From Myxococcales bacterium (GTDB lineage: Bacteria > Myxococcota_A > Polyangia > Palsa-1104 > JAEUJZ01), in contig JAEUKA010000051.1 in NCBI GenBank assembly GCA_016794465.1, forward strand, positions 46,409-110,408: a stretch of 64,000 bases of DNA, in the 5' to 3' direction. A model generated the notes under the pieces. The model saw only the letters and a list, made by a program, of their open reading frames with translations. It was not told the origin of the DNA and ran no database searches. Positions 56,355-63,440 of the stretch are shown one piece after another. The position numbers and the translations under genes were made by a program. Each line of letters opens with the position of its first letter. Positions within the stretch are counted from its first letter, which is position 1.

Positions 56355-58231
56355 TAGCTGCCGCTGGTCAAGTGGAACACGATGTTCGACTGGTGGACCA
56401 CGTCGTAGCTGCTAAGAGAGAGCGCCCTGCCACACATCGCCATCTGCGTCGTCTGGCGTCGGAACCGCAGCACAAACGAAGCCGGCAAGCCCCGCCAGTC
56501 CTTGGTCTGGAACTGGTACTCCAGCTCTGCGGTATCGGGCAGCTCGTGGCGCGTGCAGACAAACGTCACGCTGACCCCGCCCACCAGCGTTAGCTGCGCG
56601 CCGCTTACGTCACCGCCCTGGTAGGTGAAGTTGGTCGCCGCAACCTTGTCCCCACCGGCCAGGATCGTCAGCAGCTCGGTGAGACGGAACGACCGCCCGC
56701 TTACCGCAACCTGGACGTTGCTCACGATCGGCGCCAGATCGATGTTGGTGAGGAGCTGCTTGATCAGGCTCTCCACCTGCTTCTGCTCGCCCTTGTCCAG
56801 CTCGTCGGACGACTTCTTCAGGAGCTCGATCTTGGCACTCAGCTCCGCGATCTTGGCCAGCAGCTCCTGCGCATTCGGCTGGTTGACGACGCTGGAGAGC
56901 TTCTGCTGAATCGTCTCGTCCAGCGCCGAGCCAACCTGCGCAATGAGGTCCGGCAGCTTGCTCTGCAGCCGGTTGTCAAACAGGTCACCGACCTTCTGCT
57001 CGACGTTGTTGTAGAAGTCCCCAACTTGCTGCTTCAGCGCCGAAAGCGCGACGTTTAGCTCGGTGATCGACCCCTGATGGTTGTCCACCGCCGCCCGCAG
57101 TGCGTCGATCTGCCCCACCAGCTCGGCACGAAGCTTGAGGATGTCGCCGTCGATCTTGCTAAGCCGTCCGCCGTGCTCGTCGATCTCTGCGACCAGCTCC
57201 TTGAGGATGCCGAGGACCGACTGCCGGTTCATCTGCTCGAGCGCCGCCGCCACCACCGCGCTGGTGTCGATCACGCCGAACAAGCCGCCACCCCCTGCGC
57301 CGCTACCACCCGGGCTGCTGCCCCCTGTGCCCCCCGACGATCCGCCACCACCCGTGCCACCTTCAGCGGAGGCCGGCTGGCTCGTCTCGGGATCGATCTC
57401 GAGACACGTGACCAGGCTGCCGTCCTTGTCGCAGAGGCTGATGGTGTCCCCGGCGGTGACCCAGATGGCTCCTTCGACTCCGAAGCAGAAGACGCCAGTG
57501 GTGGTATCGAGATGGTTGCCAAAGATGCGGATGCTCTTGCCGGGCTGCAAGCTCGTCCCCGCCGGGAAGCCAAGCTTCAGCTTCTGCTCTTCCACATAGA
57601 CAGCCCAGCCCGAGAGGTCCACCGCAGCAGTCTCGTGGCTGGTGATCTCGATGTAGGGATCTCCACCCGCGCCCTTGGTCGCATCAACCTGTAGACCGGT
57701 ACCGATCGAGAGATCCGGCTGCGGCGCCGGGGCGGCCTGTGTGGCGACCAGCTTGATGCAGTCGAGGAGGTGGCTCTTGCCGATGCCGCCGTGGATCGAC
57801 AGCGTCAGCACGTGCTTGCCCTTGGCGAGCTTGCCAAAGACATGGCGGAAGCGCTTGAGCACCCCGTCGCCGGCCCCCTTCTGGTTTGCCAGCAGCTCCC
57901 CGTCGAACTGGATGTGATCCGTGTCCGAGCCGAAGCGATCGTAAATCAGCGTCAGCTCGCCGGCCTTGTAGTTGTTGGCCAGCGTAAAGTGGATATTCAG
58001 CTTGGCAGTGGCCGTGCCCCACTTCTTCAGCCCCTGTGTGCGGGGTGGATTGCCCGCTTTGAAGAGCCATCCCGGGCAATCAGGCTGAGCCGCCGATCTC
58101 GGGTCCGCATCGACATGATAGTTAAACACCGGAAGAGCTTCCGGGGTGCTGCGGAACTCGCGGACTGTGCGCTGCTTCTGGCCCGGAATGCGTACTTTGC
58201 CAATCTGCCAAATAACCGGACTCTGGTGCAT
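56354..58231 (-). CDS. ERLNR-family protein D with lamin-tail domain
   Basis: The 625-residue protein starts with a beta-rich domain of unknown type (about residues 25-165). A lamin-tail domain follows (about 188-280; DPYIEI, AAVDLSGWAVYVE, FPAGTSLQPGKSIRIFG, AGDTISLCDKDGSLV) and then a Gly/Ser-rich linker (290-316). The locus motif is at 328-353 (AAALEQMNRQSVLGILKEL). A coiled coil (about 354-485), the linker DKGEQKQVESLIKQLL and the shared C-terminal domain (about 498-622; CTRHELPD, WRGLPASFVLRF, MCGRAL, SNIVFHL) complete it. There is no signal peptide. The ATG at 58231 with an AGGAG site is preferred over one 54 bases upstream. It is translationally coupled to member C. Confidence 0.75.
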   Translation of the reverse strand: MHQSPVIWQIGKVRIPGQKQRTVREFRSTPEALPVFNYHVDADPRSAAQPDCPGWLFKAGNPPRTQGLKKWGTATAKLNIHFTLANNYKAGELTLIYDRFGSDTDHIQFDGELLANQKGAGDGVLKRFRHVFGKLAKGKHVLTLSIHGGIGKSHLLDCIKLVATQAAPAPQPDLSIGTGLQVDATKGAGGDPYIEITSHETAAVDLSGWAVYVEEQKLKLGFPAGTSLQPGKSIRIFGNHLDTTTGVFCFGVEGAIWVTAGDTISLCDKDGSLVTCLEIDPETSQPASAEGGTGGGGSSGGTGGSSPGGSGAGGGGLFGVIDTSAVVAAALEQMNRQSVLGILKELVAEIDEHGGRLSKIDGDILKLRAELVGQIDALRAAVDNHQGSITELNVALSALKQQVGDFYNNVEQKVGDLFDNRLQSKLPDLIAQVGSALDETIQQKLSSVVNQPNAQELLAKIAELSAKIELLKKSSDELDKGEQKQVESLIKQLLTNIDLAPIVSNVQVAVSGRSFRLTELLTILAGGDKVAATNFTYQGGDVSGAQLTLVGGVSVTFVCTRHELPDTAELEYQFQTKDWRGLPASFVLRFRRQTTQMAMCGRALSLSSYDVVHQSNIVFHLTSGS

Positions 58232-58412
58232 ACGCCTTGATCTCCTGGTCGCTCTCCCATACACGGGCGACGGTACATAGGACAAACCGAGCGGTACGCA
58301 CTATATCGCACCCAGTCCATCGCTTCAAGGGCAATAGGCAATTGCGATGTGAATCGGGATATCTGCTGGAAGTTCAACCCGTTACAACGGAGCGATCAAC
58401 GGCAGCAGTGCG

Positions 58413-59864
58413 TTAGGCGGGAAGGTCGGGCAGGCCGACGCCGACTCCACCTAGGGCCAGCACTTCGGCGCCGACGGTCATCAGCAGGCGCGGGTCGGCA
58501 AACAGGTTCAGGGACGGAGCCAGCAGCTTGGCGTAGCGATCGAAGTAGAGCAGCTGGCGGGTGATCAGCACAAACTCGCTGGGCATGTGGGCACCGTGTC
58601 GCTGGGCGACCTTGAGCAGGTTGGTGATGACCTCGCTGTAGTCGATGCCGCCGAGCGAGCCGCGCAGGAACGGCTGAAACGCCACCTTCAGGTCTTGCGC
58701 AAACGTTGCCCACTCCGCTTCGTCCACCTTGCGATCCACTGCGCCCATCGCCGCCATCGTCCGGGCCAGCTGCGCAAAGTCCTGGGTCGCAAACGCGAGC
58801 AGGTAGCTGGCAATCTGCTGCCGCCGCGTCTTGTCCAGTCGCCCGATGATGCCGAAGTCGAGGAAGCCGAGCCGCCCATCGCGAAGGACCATCAGGTTGC
58901 CGGCATGCACGTCGCCGTGGAAGAAGCCGTAGCGCAGCATCGCCGAAAACCAGGCGTGCATCCCGTCGATCAGCCGCGTCTCGGTCTGCTCGCGGGTGAT
59001 GCCCAGGCGACCGAGCCCTTCGAGATCATCGACGCGGACGCCGTGCAGCCGCTCCATCGTCAGGACATCGCGACGACACAGGCGGGCAAGCGGCTTCGGC
59101 GCGACGACATCGGGCCGGCCCAGCTCGGTCATGATCCGATTCCACTCTTCCATCCGCGCCGCTTCGCCCAGGAAGTCGAGCTCCTCGGCAATGTTGCGCT
59201 GGAACTGCGCGACCACCGCCTGGGGATTCATCGCCCGCACGCCCGGCACGAGCGCCAGCACCTCGGCACAGAACGCCAGCATCGCGACATCGGCGGCGAC
59301 CCGCTCGGGCAAGTGCTGCCGCTGCACCTTCACCACCAGATCGAGGGTCACGCCTTGCTCGCAGAGGGTCACCGCATAGACCTGGGCAATCGACGCCGAG
59401 GCCAGCGGCTCGGTGGACAGGGTCGCAAACACCTGCTCGGGCGGCTGGCCCAGCGCCGCAGTGAGCGTCTGCTTCACCACGTCCCAGGGCTCGGGGGGCA
59501 CGCGGTCGAGACACTTCTGAAACTCGCGGACGTAGCGCTCGGGAAACAGGCCATTGGAGCTGGCGATGAGCTGCCCAAACTTGATGTAGGTCGGACCGAG
59601 GCGCACAAACAGCTCGCGCAGCTCGACCGGACCGGCCAGCTGCTGGTCCCCGCGCAGGCGCCGCACAAGGTAACGCCGGGCCATCACGACCAGCTGCAGC
59701 AGCGTCGCCAGGGCATGGCGAATCGGCGGGCTGTACATCAGCGCCGCGCCCAGCACGACCACAAACGCTGCGAGCGCGACCCAAGGCGCCGCGCCTCCAG
59801 ACAGCATCCCGCTGCGCAAGCAGTAGGGCAGGACCACACTTGAACCGTCAAGCATGCCCAACAT
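58413..59864 (-). CDS. UbiB/ABC1 (ADCK) family atypical kinase
   Basis: UbiB-family proteins are membrane-associated atypical kinases or ATPases, best known for supporting ubiquinone synthesis and lipid handling. The 483-residue protein has one or two N-terminal hydrophobic segments, the KxGQ motif (YIKFGQLIASSNGLFP), SIAQVY, VVKVQRQ with the ATP lysine, the catalytic-loop segment FFHGDVHAGNLMV and the DFG-like FLDFGIIGRL. Two nearby ATGs (59864, 59855) are equally possible. It is the last gene of a minus-strand set after a DUF4384-like lipoprotein, a membrane protein and a lipase-like protein. A role in exporting or handling a lipid is conceivable but only inferred. Confidence 0.9.
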   Translation of the reverse strand: MLGMLDGSSVVLPYCLRSGMLSGGAAPWVALAAFVVVLGAALMYSPPIRHALATLLQLVVMARRYLVRRLRGDQQLAGPVELRELFVRLGPTYIKFGQLIASSNGLFPERYVREFQKCLDRVPPEPWDVVKQTLTAALGQPPEQVFATLSTEPLASASIAQVYAVTLCEQGVTLDLVVKVQRQHLPERVAADVAMLAFCAEVLALVPGVRAMNPQAVVAQFQRNIAEELDFLGEAARMEEWNRIMTELGRPDVVAPKPLARLCRRDVLTMERLHGVRVDDLEGLGRLGITREQTETRLIDGMHAWFSAMLRYGFFHGDVHAGNLMVLRDGRLGFLDFGIIGRLDKTRRQQIASYLLAFATQDFAQLARTMAAMGAVDRKVDEAEWATFAQDLKVAFQPFLRGSLGGIDYSEVITNLLKVAQRHGAHMPSEFVLITRQLLYFDRYAKLLAPSLNLFADPRLLMTVGAEVLALGGVGVGLPDLPA

Positions 59865-59890
59865 CCTATACCGAGTCCCCAGGCGAGACG

Positions 59891-60361
59891 TTAGGGGGCG
59901 AGCTGGTAGGACTGGATGGGGGGATGTCGATTGAAATGCTGGCGCTCGAAGGGGCAGGCGCGCTTGGCGGGATCGATGGGCTCGGCGGACAGCAGCAGGC
60001 ACAGGCGGCTGTCGCGATCGAGGGTCGGGACGCGCAGGAAGGCATCGCCGCTGGGGACTCTCACGTCACCGGGGCCGAGCTTGCTGTCGGCGCTGCCGGT
60101 GGGGTAGACGCTGTCGAGGACGCCGCCCCGGCGCTGCAAGACGTAGACATAGGCGGCCTGCTCGAGGTGAACGGTCAGCGCCATCACCTGCCCGCTCACG
60201 AGCGGCTGACCCGGTCCCAGGGCCGCGTCGTAGCCTCGGTCATCGGCGGTGAGGACCTGCGGAGGCGCCGTCGCAAAGGTCCCGCCGCGATACGGTGGCG
60301 TCGTCACGCAGCCAGTCAGTGATGACAGTGTTAGCAAGACCCCCAAAGCCCCAAGACGCAT
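59891..60361 (-). CDS. DUF4384-like lipoprotein
   Basis: The 156-residue precursor has a lipoprotein signal ending LTGC. The mature part matches the loose pattern of DUF4384-type domains: PLVSGQVMALTVHLEQAAYVYVLQRR, then a VYP segment and RDSRLCLLLSAEPI, a beta-sandwich often found beside kinase or peptidase domains. The gene lies 26 bp before the UbiB-family gene and 14 bp after the membrane-anchored protein. Its start was chosen at the lipoprotein signal, since longer frames overlap the upstream gene without similarity. Confidence 0.62.
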   Translation of the reverse strand: MRLGALGVLLTLSSLTGCVTTPPYRGGTFATAPPQVLTADDRGYDAALGPGQPLVSGQVMALTVHLEQAAYVYVLQRRGGVLDSVYPTGSADSKLGPGDVRVPSGDAFLRVPTLDRDSRLCLLLSAEPIDPAKRACPFERQHFNRHPPIQSYQLAP

Positions 60362-60375
60362 CGCTCTTTCCCCCC

Positions 60376-61557
60376 TCACTCCACTTTCGCACGGTCGACA
60401 TCTTTTTGATACTCGTCGAGGTAGCGCTGCTTCTGCTCGCTCTGCCACTCGCGGTCGGAGAAGTCGGCGAGCGAATAGACCCGGGTCTTGTGGACCACGC
60501 CCGCGAGCCGGGGCAGGTGCAGCCGGTCGGGGGCGCTGTCGTCCAGGAACAGGAAGCCCTCGACATCGCGCAGGTAGAGCGGCAGCTCGGGTCGGCCATC
60601 GATCACCAGCTTGCCAAACACCGTCAGCGGTACGGTCTTTTGTCCAGCCGCCAGCTCGCCATCCCACTGGAGGTAGGCAAGCTGCTTGCCATGCTCGTCA
60701 TCGACCCGCCCGATCACAAAGTAGCGACCGGGGCGCCTCACCTGGATGCCCAGCGCCAGCACCAGCGAGCCGTCTGTCAGCGACTCCGTGACCTTGCCGG
60801 TGAAGCGGGCGGGCTCCTCGGGGGTGTACATGACATCGAAGAACGACTCGCCCTGCTCGGCTCCGAGCGCAATCGCCAGCTGGACCCGCACCGGGCCATG
60901 GTAGCCGCCGAAGCCCAGCGCCGAAGGCTGCACCGCTGCGGTCAGCGTCCCATCGCCCGCCCGCTCGTCACCGCCTTGCCCATCATCGGCAAAGCGCGTC
61001 GCACTCGGCGGGACCTTGCCTTCGCTCGGCGGCGCCATCATCACCGTGGCTTGGGGCACCTGACACGGCAGCGCCTTGCCCTGGCTGTCCTCACAGCGCA
61101 GCCACAGCCGCACCACCTCCTCGCCTACCAGCTCGCGGCGGTCTTGGCCGAGCGACACCCGGACCTCGTCGTTGGCTTGGCCTTTGAAATACAGCGGCTG
61201 GCTGCGGACCACCGGCGCAAACGGGGTCATCTGATCGGGGTGCTCCTGGGCCGGTCGCGAGCCCGGGGGATACAGCGCATAGCGGCGATAGTTCGCAAGC
61301 CGCTCCTCCGCCTCCCGCAACAGCGGCAGCGCCTGAGCCGACTGGGCGCCCGTCTCCGCCGCGTTGCCCAGCGGACCGGCTGCTGCGGGCAAGCGCTCTG
61401 CCCCCCCGGACACCGGCCTCTCGGCAGGCGGCTCCGGGGGGGCGGCGGCGGGGGGCGGCGGGCGCTGGTACAGATACAGGCCAGCGAGGAGCAGGGCCAG
61501 CACCACCACCCCACCGGCTCGCCGGACCGTCGAGCTGCGTAGCGTCACCGCGTTCAT
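60376..61557 (-). CDS. Membrane-anchored beta-domain protein of unknown function
   Basis: The 393-residue protein has an N-terminal membrane anchor (about residues 13-30) and a Pro/Ala-rich spacer. The large extracytoplasmic part is beta-rich (ANDEVRVSLGQD, EEVVRLWLRCED, RRPGRYFVIGRVDDEHGK, LRDVEGFLFLDD). The last segments faintly recall choice-of-anchor-X proteins, but I am not sure. Two Cys residues (LRCED, LPCQ) may pair. It starts 1 bp after the stop of the lipase-like gene, so both are coupled; a chaperone or partner role for that secreted enzyme is possible. Confidence 0.58.
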   Translation of the reverse strand: MNAVTLRSSTVRRAGGVVVLALLLAGLYLYQRPPPPAAAPPEPPAERPVSGGAERLPAAAGPLGNAAETGAQSAQALPLLREAEERLANYRRYALYPPGSRPAQEHPDQMTPFAPVVRSQPLYFKGQANDEVRVSLGQDRRELVGEEVVRLWLRCEDSQGKALPCQVPQATVMMAPPSEGKVPPSATRFADDGQGGDERAGDGTLTAAVQPSALGFGGYHGPVRVQLAIALGAEQGESFFDVMYTPEEPARFTGKVTESLTDGSLVLALGIQVRRPGRYFVIGRVDDEHGKQLAYLQWDGELAAGQKTVPLTVFGKLVIDGRPELPLYLRDVEGFLFLDDSAPDRLHLPRLAGVVHKTRVYSLADFSDREWQSEQKQRYLDEYQKDVDRAKVE

Positions 61558-61558
61558 G

Positions 61559-62458
61559 TCACTTGGCGTTAGCGGCCACGTCCGCGCGGACCGGCCCGAT
61601 GATTCCCTGCCAGTTGCCATTGGCGTAGTGGTTCATCGCTTCGCCATCATCCCGGTACGACACCGAGTGGTAGCTCCACTTGGCGGCGCCGCCTTCGCAG
61701 GCAGCGGTGCCCAGGGTGAGGTCGTTGGAGAACCAGTCGCTCGGGTTGCCGAAGCTGGCGCCCGTGGTGCCGGCGACTCCGCCCGTGGTGTGATAGGACA
61801 CCGCCTCATCGTCCTGGCCAGGCAGGATGCCCGAGTAGAGCGTGCCCTTGGCGCCCGCGTAGTTGTAGAACCAGACGCCGGCGGTGTTGTTGTGGTTGTA
61901 CTTGGCGCGCGCGGTGGTGGTGACCAAGTCTTGGACCAGCTGCTCGGACGACGCCCACGAGCCGGCATCGGACAGCTCACTGCCGCCGCTTGCCCCGGAG
62001 GCCACGCGGACCCACTTGATGTTCCAGCCGGTCTGGGTGGTGCCATCGCTGTTGCCGCAGACGCCGCTCGAGTTGGGGGTGGCGTTCTTCTTGTAGCGAG
62101 CCGAGCCGCCGTACAGCGACAGGGCGTAGCCGATCTGGTAGTCGCCGGCGCTGTGGACCGCGAGGTAGCACCAGTTGTTGCCGGTGCAGAAGCAGTCGAG
62201 GGCGTCGCGGATGCGATAGTTTTGGCTGCTGATGTAGCTCTTGCCATCCCAGTTGACGGCCTTCTTGTTGACCCCGGCGGCAGCGGTCGAAGGGCCCCAG
62301 TACGAGAAGTCGGCATAGTTGCCGGGCTTGGTCGTCGAGGCGGTGCGCCCATGAATCCACAGGGTGTAGTTGGTCGCCTGCGCGCTCGAAGCCGCGAGCA
62401 GCACGACCGCCATCACCGAATACGCCAACCACTGGTACAGACGCTTTGTCACGCTCAT
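61559..62458 (-). CDS. Secreted alpha/beta-hydrolase-like protein
   Basis: The 299-residue precursor has a signal peptide (AYSVMAVVLLAASSAQA) with an AGGAG ribosome site before the ATG. The mature part opens with YTLWIHGRTAS, the usual beta-strand plus HG oxyanion region. It has a nucleophile-elbow-like LAVHSAGDYQIGYAL, in which Ser would be the nucleophile, and late Asp and His candidates (PGQDDEAVSYH, DDGEAMNHY). This fits a lipase/esterase-type fold but with a non-standard elbow (H-S-A-G). Six Cys residues suggest disulfides. It is the first gene of a four-gene minus-strand set. Confidence 0.6.
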   Translation of the reverse strand: MSVTKRLYQWLAYSVMAVVLLAASSAQATNYTLWIHGRTASTTKPGNYADFSYWGPSTAAAGVNKKAVNWDGKSYISSQNYRIRDALDCFCTGNNWCYLAVHSAGDYQIGYALSLYGGSARYKKNATPNSSGVCGNSDGTTQTGWNIKWVRVASGASGGSELSDAGSWASSEQLVQDLVTTTARAKYNHNNTAGVWFYNYAGAKGTLYSGILPGQDDEAVSYHTTGGVAGTTGASFGNPSDWFSNDLTLGTAACEGGAAKWSYHSVSYRDDGEAMNHYANGNWQGIIGPVRADVAANAK

Positions 62459-62573
62459 GGGGGGACTCCTTTTCTTACGGTTCAGTCAACGGAAGCGGAA
62501 ACGCGCCGAACGTACGCCCAAACCGCGCCCCAAGAAAGGGATCGCCACGCCCAAACCCGCGCGCGTGAGGTGT

Positions 62574-62790
62574 CCAACCCCACTGAAGAGGCCTTGGCAT
62601 GCTCGCGCGAGCGCGCCAACCCCTCCGCAGTGGCCTTGTCCTGCTCGCGCGGGCGATGCCTACCCCTCTCAAGTGGCCTTGGCATGCTCGCGCGGGCGCG
62701 CCAACCCCACTGAAGAGGCCTTGGCATGCTCGCGCGGGCGATGCCAACCCCACTGAAGAGGCCTTGGCTTGCTCGCGCGAGCGGTGCGCT
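62574..62790. repeat. 42/43-bp tandem repeat array, five units
   Basis: Units starting CCAACCCC or close variants lie at about 62574, 62616, 62659, 62701 and 62744, with alternating 42- and 43-bp spacing. Each unit contains GGCCTTGGCATGCTCGCGCG and several include the perfect palindrome GCTCGCGCGAGC. The array fills most of the gap between the lipase-like gene and the nuclease-like gene. The units are contiguous, without spacers. Reading frames through it repeat the same peptides and are not taken as genes. Confidence 0.85.
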
Positions 62791-62801
62791 GCTGGTTTGA
62801 C

Positions 62802-63440
62802 TCACAGCGTGAGCTGTAGTGAGCCGATCCCGTGCTCATCGAGCTGGATCTTGCGGTGCGGAAAGCTCCCCAGGCTGGGCAGCTCCACCTGTGGCCGCAG
62901 CCAGTCGTGATGCAGACCCTTTTCTGCCCGCTTGCCGACTCGCGGACGCCGCCGCGCCGGGGACGCGTCGAGCTGGGCGGTCAGCATATCCCGCCGAAAC
63001 GCCGTGTAGCACGTCACCGCGTGCAGCCGCAGTTGCAAGGCCCCGGTCAGCGCGCGCAGTCGGACGATCATCCCGGCCAGCTGCTCGCGAACCTTGTCCC
63101 ACTCGGTGGCGCTGACTGTCTCTTTGCACTCGATCACGGTGGCGGACACCGCGTCTTTTTGCCACTCGACCAGCAAGGCAAAGTCGGCGCACTGCTGCTG
63201 CTTGAGCAGCGGAAACCACTGCTTGCCTCCGCTCTGCTCGAGCGTGAGCTGCAGCACGGGGAAGCCGCCGCCCCGCCGCTTGGTCTTGCGACGGATGCGG
63301 ACCGCGATCCGGGCAAAGCCTCGGCCATCTCGGGCCGGCTCTTCCAGCACCAGCGGCTGCTGCGCGTCGGCAAACCGGCAGCAGGCGGCCACGAACCCAG
63401 CGTCCAGCAGCGCGCCGACCGACTCTGCCGAGAGGCTCAC
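62802..63440 (-). CDS. Putative nuclease-like partner of the adjacent ATPase
   Basis: The 212-residue protein starts with GTG overlapping the ATPase stop (GTGA), so the two are translationally coupled. In its centre ADFALLVEWQKDAVSATVIECKETVSATEW resembles the core of restriction-endonuclease-like folds (acidic residue, beta strand, then Glu-Cys-Lys). A basic C-terminal segment (SPARRRPRVGKRAEKG) follows. No family was recognised with certainty. Paired with an OLD/SMC-like ATPase, it may form a two-gene anti-phage or DNA-processing system, which is inference. Confidence 0.5.
   Translation of the reverse strand: MSLSAESVGALLDAGFVAACCRFADAQQPLVLEEPARDGRGFARIAVRIRRKTKRRGGGFPVLQLTLEQSGGKQWFPLLKQQQCADFALLVEWQKDAVSATVIECKETVSATEWDKVREQLAGMIVRLRALTGALQLRLHAVTCYTAFRRDMLTAQLDASPARRRPRVGKRAEKGLHHDWLRPQVELPSLGSFPHRKIQLDEHGIGSLQLTL

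Noticed and set aside
62475..62805. Reading frames with repeated Ala-Arg-Ala-Ser-Met-Pro-Arg peptides in the second array
   Set aside because: Same artefact of stop-free GC-rich repeats; both strands are open and none has a ribosome site.
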